11,504 bases of DNA from contig JBAXVX010000056.1 of assembly GCA_037128705.1 (NCBI GenBank), positions 1 to 11,504 of the forward strand, given 5' to 3'. A program made the translations under genes and the position numbers. Below the pieces are notes generated by a model that was not told the origin of the DNA, ran no database searches, and was given only the letters and a program-made list of their open reading frames with translations. The stretch comes from CAIVAT01 sp037128705. GTDB lineage: Bacteria > Bacteroidota > Bacteroidia > Bacteroidales > FEN-979. Position 1 is the first letter of the stretch; the number at the start of each line of letters is the position of its first letter. This document shows positions 6,715 to 11,504 of the stretch, piece after piece.

Positions 6715-8574
6715 ATGAAAAAAGAACGAGTGAAGGTGCGCATATTCCTGTACTTTATCTTGTGGTCACTATTCTGGTCATTTCTGATTGTAATACTGGC
6801 TGTTGTTAATTACCGTGAGGTTTACAATAATTCGCTTCAAATAGTAAAATCCAGCGCAATCGATGGCTATAATAAGGATTTAGTATACAGGCGATGGGCT
6901 ACTATTCATGGAGGTGTTTATGTGCCTGTTACCGATAATACGCCTCCTAATCCATGGCTTTTAAATTTGCCTGAAAGAGATATTACGACCCCTTCTGGAA
7001 AAAAACTCACTTTGGTAAACCCAGCCTATATGACTCGTCAGGTGCATGAACTGGGAGCTCAGCAGTTTGGATTACGAGGTCACATCACAAGCCTAAAACC
7101 GCTAAGACCTTCCAACGCACCCGATGATTGGGAAAAGAGGGCATTATTGGCTTTTGAGCAGGGCGTCTACGAGTCGGCATCTCTGGATATGATTCAGGGA
7201 AAGGAATATTTTCGTTTCATGAAGCCAATGATCACTGAGCAGGGTTGTTTGAAATGCCATCGCCAGCAAGGTTATAAAATCGGTGATATTCGGGGGGGGA
7301 TAAGTGTTTCAGTCCCATGGGAACCTGTCAGTAAACAGTTATTCGTTCAACTGCTATTCATATTCTTTACTTACGGGGGAATATGGATTATTGGAATGGC
7401 AGGTGCTGGATTTACTATGAGAAGAATTCATGACCATCAGAAGAAACAAGCAAAGATGGAGGATGCGTTACGTAAAAGTGAACAAAAGTACAGGTCACTT
7501 TTCAACAATTTAGATCAGGGTATGGCACTTCATGATATTATCCTTAACAAATCAGGTGAGGCGATTGATTACAGATTCGTAGAGGCCAACAAAAGCTTTG
7601 AAGAAATTACCGGACTGAAACAGGCAGATATCATTGGTAAAACGGTGTTGGAAGTAATGCCCGGAATTGAACAGGCTTGGATTGAAAAATATGGCCAGGT
7701 AGTAGCTACCGGCAAATCCCTTCATTATGAAAATTATTCCAGTGAACTTAAAAAACATTATGAGGTTGTTGCATACAGGCCACAAGTCGGACAATTTGCC
7801 GTTATTATATCAGATGTTACAAGCAGGCGCCTTGTCGAGGAACAAATCAAACAAAAGAACGAAGAACTTGCAAAATTGAATACAGAAAAAGACAAATTCT
7901 TTTCTATAATAGCCCACGATCTGCGCAGTCCATTTAATGCCTTTCTTGGTTTTACTAAACTACTTGATGATGAGCTGTCTACGATGACAAAGGAAAATAC
8001 TCAAAAAATTGCCATGACAATGAGAAAATCCGCGTCCAATCTTTACAATTTACTTGAAAATCTTTTGGAATGGTCACGAATGCAGCAAAGATTAGTCCCT
8101 TTCACTCCCGAAAAAATTCAATTGCTTCAAGTGGTTGAGGCAATTAAACAAATTGCGTTAGAACCGGCGAAAATAAAGGAGATTGAGCTAACTTTCGATA
8201 TTCCTGGTGACATCTCTGTTTTTGGCGATGGCAATATGTTGCAATCAGTAATCCGGAACCTTGTATCCAATGCTATTAAATTTACACCCAAAGGAGGAAG
8301 GGTAAGTGTTTCGGCTAAAGGAACCATTGATAATGGTGTTGAATTCTCCGTTAAAGACACCGGCATCGGCATGAGCCCTCAAATGGTTGCCGATCTATTC
8401 CGGCTCGATGTTCAAACAAACCGGAAGGGTACCGAAAACGAACCCAGCAGCGGTTTGGGATTACTCCTTTGCAAAGATTTCGTTGAAAAACACGGAGGAA
8501 AGTTATGGGTGGAGAGCGAAGAGGAGAAGGGAAGTACGTTTTGTTTTACGTTACCGGCCGATCCGAAAGCATAA
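6715..8574 (+). CDS. membrane sensor histidine kinase with periplasmic haem c (Tll0287-like) domain and PAS
   Basis: This intact protein of 619 residues has TM1 at about 10-32, a periplasmic Tll0287-like/DUF3365 domain at about 35-205, and TM2 at about 209-232. A PAS domain follows (about 256-376), then a short charged coiled linker, HisKA with the phospho-acceptor H401 in IAHDLRSPF, and a HATPase_c domain with N519 (NLVSNAIKF), D548 (DTGIGM) and a GLGL box. C178, C181 and H182 form CLKCH, a CxxCH motif for covalent haem c attachment, followed by the family's GDIRGGISVSVP. Proteins with this domain are thought to sense redox state or a haem-binding gas; the ligand here is unknown. Autophosphorylation should work, but the adjacent receiver fragments are broken, so its partner must be elsewhere or the pathway is dead. 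There is no HAMP domain. A run of eight G (7292-7299) lies in frame just after the haem motif. Confidence 0.92.
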   Translation: MKKERVKVRIFLYFILWSLFWSFLIVILAVVNYREVYNNSLQIVKSSAIDGYNKDLVYRRWATIHGGVYVPVTDNTPPNPWLLNLPERDITTPSGKKLTLVNPAYMTRQVHELGAQQFGLRGHITSLKPLRPSNAPDDWEKRALLAFEQGVYESASLDMIQGKEYFRFMKPMITEQGCLKCHRQQGYKIGDIRGGISVSVPWEPVSKQLFVQLLFIFFTYGGIWIIGMAGAGFTMRRIHDHQKKQAKMEDALRKSEQKYRSLFNNLDQGMALHDIILNKSGEAIDYRFVEANKSFEEITGLKQADIIGKTVLEVMPGIEQAWIEKYGQVVATGKSLHYENYSSELKKHYEVVAYRPQVGQFAVIISDVTSRRLVEEQIKQKNEELAKLNTEKDKFFSIIAHDLRSPFNAFLGFTKLLDDELSTMTKENTQKIAMTMRKSASNLYNLLENLLEWSRMQQRLVPFTPEKIQLLQVVEAIKQIALEPAKIKEIELTFDIPGDISVFGDGNMLQSVIRNLVSNAIKFTPKGGRVSVSAKGTIDNGVEFSVKDTGIGMSPQMVADLFRLDVQTNRKGTENEPSSGLGLLLCKDFVEKHGGKLWVESEEEKGSTFCFTLPADPKA

Positions 8575-8628
8575 GAGGTCAATGCAAATGTAGTTTCAAA
8601 AGAAGATAAAGCAGGTTAACTTAAAAAT

Positions 8629-8759
8629 ATGAATTATTAATTGCCGAAGATGATATCGCTTCCATTCTGTTGCTCACGCGAACACTCAAAAAAATCAGCC
8701 GTGAAGTACTGCAGGTAAAAACCGGAACTGATGCCACCCGTCAAATACGTGAGTTTAAT
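8629..8759 (+). pseudogene. N-terminal fragment of a receiver domain with internal deletion
   Basis: From 8631 the frame reads ELLIAEDDIASILLLTRTL, a typical receiver beta1/alpha1 with the acidic Asp pair. At KTGTDATRQIREF it jumps from alpha2 (TGTDA, to 8735) directly to the end of alpha3 (ATRQIREF), deleting about 40 residues that should include the phosphoacceptor Asp and the MDIKMP-like loop. The natural ATG (8629-8631) is out of frame with this reading by one base and meets a stop after three codons; no other good start precedes the acidic pair. It begins 54 bp after the kinase stop, the usual place for a cognate regulator. From about codon NP (8757-8762) the frame continues into Fic-like sequence. 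Confidence 0.8.
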
Positions 8760-9547
8760 CCATTTACCAGTAACCCTGCTGTTGTACTAGACCAGAATGA
8801 AAGATCGCCCTATGTTAACAGAATCACGTTAATGTGGAATGATATGCGCAAAGTTGTCCTGCAGCACTTTCCTGCAAGTCCGGGGATTCCGGACAACCAT
8901 AAACAATATCTCAAATCCGTGGATGAAATCTATGTTATGGATGCTTATCATTCACTTTCCATCGAGAAATATTCGGTAACACCTGAACTTATTGAAAAAG
9001 GAAGGATAGGGGGATGGAACCCATCAGACAGTGAAACAGACAGGCATCAACGTGATGCAATGGCGGCCAGGGGCTATTGGCAGGCATCGCAGGCAATTAA
9101 AGAAAGTATTAAAAGTATTCTGAATGGAGAAAACCCGGGAGTGATTGCACGAAAGGACCATTCGCATTGGTTTCGTGAGCTATTCTCCCCAAGTGTGACC
9201 TCCGGTATCATTAAAGCTTCTGACCTTGCAGGCTACCGGATAAACCAAGTCTAAATTTCCCAGTCAATGCATGTGCCTTTAAATAAGGATGCTGTTCGCG
9301 ATGCGATGCCAGTATTATTTGACTTGATTCAGAAGAAATAAGTCCTGGGGTTCGCGCAGTACTGGGACATTTTATCTTTGTCTACATCCACCCTTATATG
9401 GATGGCAATGGACGCATGGCAAGGTTTCTGATGAACGTGATGCTTGCTTCCGGTGGATACCCATGGACGGTCATCCCTGTGGAGATGCACAATGCCTATA
9501 TGTATTCTCTTTATAATCAGGTTCAGGAAGCTCCGGGTGGCAAATAA
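8757..9547 (+). pseudogene. degenerate Fic-family (AMPylase) gene
   Basis: Fic proteins transfer AMP or other nucleotide parts to target proteins. The Fic N-terminal region reads VDEIYVMDAYHSLSIEKYSVTP, then RQ-type helices ending SDLAGYRINQV. A TAA (9252-9254) interrupts what would be VYISQSMHVPLN; changing it to a Tyr codon restores the frame. A second lesion is one missing base at about 9332, after which the frame moves by one: EEISPGVRAVLGHF continues to the catalytic HPYMDGNGRMAR (codons from 9389). The family then expects about 30 or more residues, but the frame ends at 9547 just after NAYMYSLYNQ. The inhibitory-type S-x-x-x-E is present as SLSIE, with Lys where Gly or Asn is usual. Its 5' end is fused to the receiver remnant. 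Two point lesions could be sequencing errors, but the fusion and truncation argue for real decay. Confidence 0.85.
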
Positions 9548-9581
9548 AAAGGGTCCCAAACTTTGATTGTTTGAAACCCTT
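9542..9581 (-). terminator. intrinsic terminator of the tRNA
   Basis: The minus strand has a two-part stem: AAGGGT/ACCCTT outside and CAAAC/GTTTG inside, separated by a 2x2 internal loop, with a 7-base loop. It is followed by TTTATTT. It lies 10 bp beyond the tRNA 3' end, so the tRNA's native downstream flank is still attached on this side. Confidence 0.75.
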
Positions 9582-9591
9582 GATTCTGTAG

Positions 9592-9638
9592 TGGGACGTG
9601 AGGGATTCGAACCCACGACCTCATGCGTGTGAAGCATA
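9592..9638 (-). tRNA. 3' fragment of a tRNA (anticodon CAC, Val-like) acting as attachment site
   Basis: Read on the minus strand, the sequence gives the 5' arm of the anticodon stem TATGC, loop TTCACAC, 3' arm GCATG, variable AGGTC, T arm with GGTTCGAATCC, acceptor 3' strand ACGTCCC and discriminator A. The anticodon CAC reads Val codon GTG, and A73 suits tRNA-Val. The T stem has one T-T mismatch. No D arm or 5' acceptor strand (GGGACGT expected) follows beyond 9638, so only the 3' half exists; no CCA is encoded. This is the classic relic left when an integrative element recombines into the 3' half of a tRNA gene. The full-length copy should lie at the element's far end, outside the window. 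Confidence 0.82.
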
Positions 9639-9650
9639 ATCCATATGCTT
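9632..9650. repeat. palindrome AAGCATA-ATCCA-TATGCTT at the tRNA/element junction
   Basis: Two exact 7-bp inverted arms flank 5 bases exactly where the tRNA sequence ends. Tyrosine recombinase core sites have this form (inverted arms around a 5-8 base overlap). The tRNA anticodon stem-loop (9622-9638) is a competing candidate core with a 7-base overlap. Confidence 0.45.
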
Positions 9651-9670
9651 TTCATTGTTTTACAACTCTT

Positions 9671-9759
9671 TAGTATTATCGACAAATATATTGTATATTA
9701 AGCAATTACAATACTATTGTTCATAATACTTTGATGATATTTTACTTTTTTTTAGTATT
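9671..9759. repeat. four AGTATT/AATACT motifs between attachment site and integrase
   Basis: TAGTATT occurs at 9671-9677 and 9753-9759, and AATACT in the opposite orientation at 9710-9715 and 9725-9730. Repeated short sites in both orientations near the end of an element are typical of arm-type sites bound by the N-terminal domain of tyrosine recombinases. The region is AT-rich, so chance copies are possible. Confidence 0.35.
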
Positions 9760-9770
9760 TCTTACTATTT

Positions 9771-9794
9771 TGTTTGTACATTTGTTTGTACATT
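9771..9794 (+). repeat. tandem 12-mer TGTTTGTACATT overlapping the integrase promoter
   Basis: Two exact head-to-tail copies (9771-9782, 9783-9794) each contain the palindrome TGTACA. The junction contains the -7 box TACATTTG. This placement suits an operator for a repressor or for the recombinase itself. Confidence 0.55.
9777..9784 (+). promoter_or_regulatory. -7 box of the integrase promoter
   Basis: TACATTTG matches TAnnTTTG. Transcription would begin near 9791, about 25 bases before the ATG at 9816. Only a poor -33 candidate (TTAG, 9752-9755, 21-base spacing) is present, so the promoter may be weak or activator-dependent. Confidence 0.5.
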
Positions 9795-9815
9795 TTTAAT
9801 TCAGGCCACAACGAA

Positions 9816-11216
9816 ATGAAAAGGAAACCAAACAAACAACCGGCCACAGACATTATCCTTGAGACCCGGAGGCCTCGTAAGGATGGCAGCTATCCAGTAA
9901 TATTACGAGTGATTTTTGAGCGGAGGTATCACGATTATATTACAAGGTACATACCGGAAAAAATTGGAGGCGATTTCACCGACATTCAAAAACATTGGCT
10001 TGCAAAGTTTGATAAAGGTATTGCTCTTACCAAACAGGAATTTGCTGATCTATTCGACCAGGTCACAGAAGATGAAAAAAAAGATGGCACATACAAGGAT
10101 AAAGAAAAGAAAACCAGCAAACGGGAACCATTAAAAACGCTGTCTATATATTTAAAAAAACAGGAATCTGAGGCTAGGGAAACAGCCGCCGGAATAGACT
10201 TGTTCACATTTGACGCTTTCAAGGAAAGATATTTTGCAAGAACAACAGATGATCAGGACGTAGTCACGGCCCTCGCATCGAAGGCAGCTGCATTACGTAA
10301 GGATGGTAAGATCGGTACGGCTGTTTTATACGAGAATACGATCAGCTCATTGAAAGACTTCACAAAAAAGGGGAAATACCCGTTTGGTAATATTACCACG
10401 AAATTTCTGAAAGATTATGAAAGATTCATGCTTGAAAGAAAAATCGGTAAAAAGACTCAACACGCAACATCAAAAACAACTGTTTCAATATACCTACGTT
10501 GTTTGCGTGCAATATTCAATGAAGCGGCACCGGAAGGTACAGTATATCCATTTGGCAAAGGAAAATACACTATCCCAAAATGGAATCACAACAAACGGGC
10601 GTTACCTCAGGCAGACGTGGGGAAGATCGCTGGTTGCTCAGTTATTGATGGAACGATGGAACACCGGAGCCGGGATTTGTGGTTATTCTCATATCTGTGT
10701 AATGGGATGAATTTTAAAGACATTGCAAACCTAAAGTTTTCCAACATCAAAGATGATACGATTGTATTTGAACGTGCAAAGACAGCGAAAAGTGGTGACG
10801 ATGTGATTAATATAACTGTTATCATTACCCGGCAGATCGGCAGGATCATGGATCGCTGGAAAAATGGACCAGGCAACCAGGAACAATATGTTTTCCCGAT
10901 CCTGGAATCCGGAATGACAATGGAAGATCAGCACAGGACTATTAAGCAGTTGGTTAAGAACACGAATAAGTATATGAGGCGCATTTGTGTCGCATTGGAG
11001 ATACCGGAAGCCACTACCTACGTTGCTCGGCATAGCTTTGCCACGGTATTGAAACGGTCAGGTGCCAGTGTTGAATACATATCTGAATCCCTGGGCCACC
11101 GGAATATATCCACGACACAGAACTATCTTGCAGATTTCGAGATTGACGAAAAGCGTAAATGGGCTGAGAAATTAGCGGATTTCGGGGAGTTGCCACGGGA
11201 GCAAGGACAAGAATAG
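9816..11216 (+). CDS. tyrosine recombinase / integrase of an integrative element
   Basis: The ATG at 9816 gives 466 residues; the in-frame TTG at 9774 lies inside the tandem repeat and just upstream of the -7 box, so it is rejected. Domains: an arm-type DNA-binding domain at about 8-90 (with RRPRKDGSYPVILRV), a SAM-like core-binding domain at about 120-250, and a catalytic domain at about 275-460. Catalytic residues seen: K322 in the beta-hairpin, R405 in ARHSFAT, H428 in SLGHRN and the nucleophile Y437 in TQNYL. The position equivalent to the first catalytic Arg (GLR in XerD) is Asn299 in NGMNF, and the His of the HxxR box is Tyr. The Bacteroides integrase IntDOT also lacks the first Arg, so this may be a family trait. 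The protein should cut and rejoin the element at the tRNA attachment site. It is the first gene inside the element. Confidence 0.92.
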   Translation: MKRKPNKQPATDIILETRRPRKDGSYPVILRVIFERRYHDYITRYIPEKIGGDFTDIQKHWLAKFDKGIALTKQEFADLFDQVTEDEKKDGTYKDKEKKTSKREPLKTLSIYLKKQESEARETAAGIDLFTFDAFKERYFARTTDDQDVVTALASKAAALRKDGKIGTAVLYENTISSLKDFTKKGKYPFGNITTKFLKDYERFMLERKIGKKTQHATSKTTVSIYLRCLRAIFNEAAPEGTVYPFGKGKYTIPKWNHNKRALPQADVGKIAGCSVIDGTMEHRSRDLWLFSYLCNGMNFKDIANLKFSNIKDDTIVFERAKTAKSGDDVINITVIITRQIGRIMDRWKNGPGNQEQYVFPILESGMTMEDQHRTIKQLVKNTNKYMRRICVALEIPEATTYVARHSFATVLKRSGASVEYISESLGHRNISTTQNYLADFEIDEKRKWAEKLADFGELPREQGQE

Positions 11217-11341
11217 AACTTTCCCCGGCCAATCCACAGACACACACAAGCCCCCACAATTAACGATTGGCAATAGGATAATACCTAGCCTCAGTTAAAC
11301 CAACAGGCTGTTATGGGGCAAATTGCTTGCTAATCATGACA

Positions 11342-11502
11342 CCCCCTGGAAATTATGTCCGAAGGTTCCCGGACAGCTGAGTTTTTTTCCACCAAGCGAT
11401 CCTAAAAACATAATTCCCCCCAAAGTGTATAGACCGCTCAAGGCCCCCCTCTGGAAAATACGCACATATTGACCCCCTCTGTACGTTTTAAGTTGACCCC
11501 CT
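11342..11502. repeat. spaced CCCCCT repeats, possible IS21-type end
   Basis: CCCCCT occurs at 11342-11347, 11445-11450, 11473-11478 and 11497-11502. The last two lie in identical TTGACCCCCT (11469-11478, 11493-11502) 24 bases apart. CTGGAAAATA after the second copy resembles CTGGAAATTA after the first. Multiple spaced terminal repeats containing GACCCCCT (or AGGGGGTC) are a recurring feature at the ends of IS21-family elements in Bacteroidota. No transposase is inside the window, so this is inference. The rest of 11217-11504 shows no gene. Confidence 0.4.
11357..11388 (+). terminator. weak terminator-like hairpin after the integrase
   Basis: GTCCG (11357-11361) pairs with CGGAC (11370-11374) around 8 bases; T7 follows at 11382-11388 after a 7-base gap. 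The short stem and the gap make this a poor intrinsic terminator, located 140 bp after the stop codon. Confidence 0.25.
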
Positions 11503-11504
11503 GA

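Larger units (their letters stand above)
9592..11504. mobile_element. left end of an integrative element inserted in a tRNA gene
   Basis: The orphan tRNA 3' half with its terminator on the left, followed by short repeats and a tyrosine recombinase gene pointing inward, is the standard arrangement of a tRNA-targeting integrative element or prophage. The missing tRNA 5' half lies on the right in native order, so the inserted DNA must be to the right of about 9638. Cargo and right end are outside the window, so the type of element (ICE, mobilisable island or phage) cannot be named. Confidence 0.75.

Noticed and set aside
8670..9254. Stand-alone 194-residue hypothetical protein
   Set aside because: Homology continues both upstream (receiver from 8631) and downstream past the TAA (Fic motif at 9389), so this is a slice of a broken chimera rather than a gene.
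9329..9685. Minus-strand reading frame of 118 codons
   Set aside because: It runs across the tRNA fragment, its terminator and the antisense of the Fic motif, and has no protein similarity that I recognise.
9774..9815. TTG at 9774 as start of the integrase
   Set aside because: It lies within the tandem repeat and ahead of the predicted transcription start. The ATG at 9816 fits the domain start.
11228..11271. Inverted repeat GCCAATC/GATTGGC after the integrase
   Set aside because: Seven bp with a 30-base loop and no T run; not distinguishable from chance.

Overview
The window looks like a chromosomal stretch of a Bacteroidota (Bacteroidetes) bacterium. The evidence is a C-terminal type IX secretion sorting domain on a large surface protein, promoter boxes of the TAnnTTTG type upstream of several genes, few Shine-Dalgarno sequences, and a tyrosine recombinase of the kind carried by Bacteroidota integrative elements. 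The species cannot be named from the sequence alone.

Left part (1-6169), apparently ordinary chromosome: the 3' part of an aldehyde dehydrogenase gene (+) converges on a two-gene minus-strand unit. That unit is a secreted 14-repeat Ycf48/BNR-like protein with a T9SS tail, followed 52 bp later by a cation-diffusion-facilitator-like membrane protein that seems to lack the usual metal ligands. Divergent from this pair is a secreted or lipoprotein adenosine deaminase of the ADGF/ADA2-like type. It has a textbook Bacteroidota promoter that also decides its start codon.

Middle part (6170-9591), a zone of decay around one intact gene: the intact gene encodes a membrane sensor histidine kinase with a periplasmic Tll0287-like (DUF3365) domain carrying a CxxCH haem c motif, then PAS, HisKA and HATPase modules. 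It is flanked by two broken halves of a response-regulator receiver: the C-terminal half lies before it and the N-terminal half after it. The N-terminal half has lost its phosphoacceptor region and runs in frame into a dead Fic/AMPylase gene, which has a TAA in the frame, a one-base frameshift and a clipped C-terminus. No intact response regulator is visible for the kinase.

Right part (9592-11504), the left end of an integrated mobile element: a minus-strand 3' fragment of a tRNA (anticodon loop CAC, tRNA-Val-like), still followed by its own terminator, stops abruptly at the anticodon stem. Next come short repeats in both orientations, a tandem 12-mer overlapping a promoter, and a 466-residue tyrosine recombinase. 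This is the geometry expected when an element integrates into the 3' half of a tRNA gene. The left side is host DNA, and the element extends right beyond the window. The last ~160 bp carry spaced CCCCCT repeats resembling the multiple terminal repeats of IS21-type insertion sequences, so a second mobile element may begin at the right edge.

I found no clearly new multi-gene system. The most informative observations are the split receiver bracketing the haem-sensing kinase, the tRNA-fragment attachment site with its candidate recombinase sites, and the ligand-less CDF-like protein paired with a secreted repeat protein.
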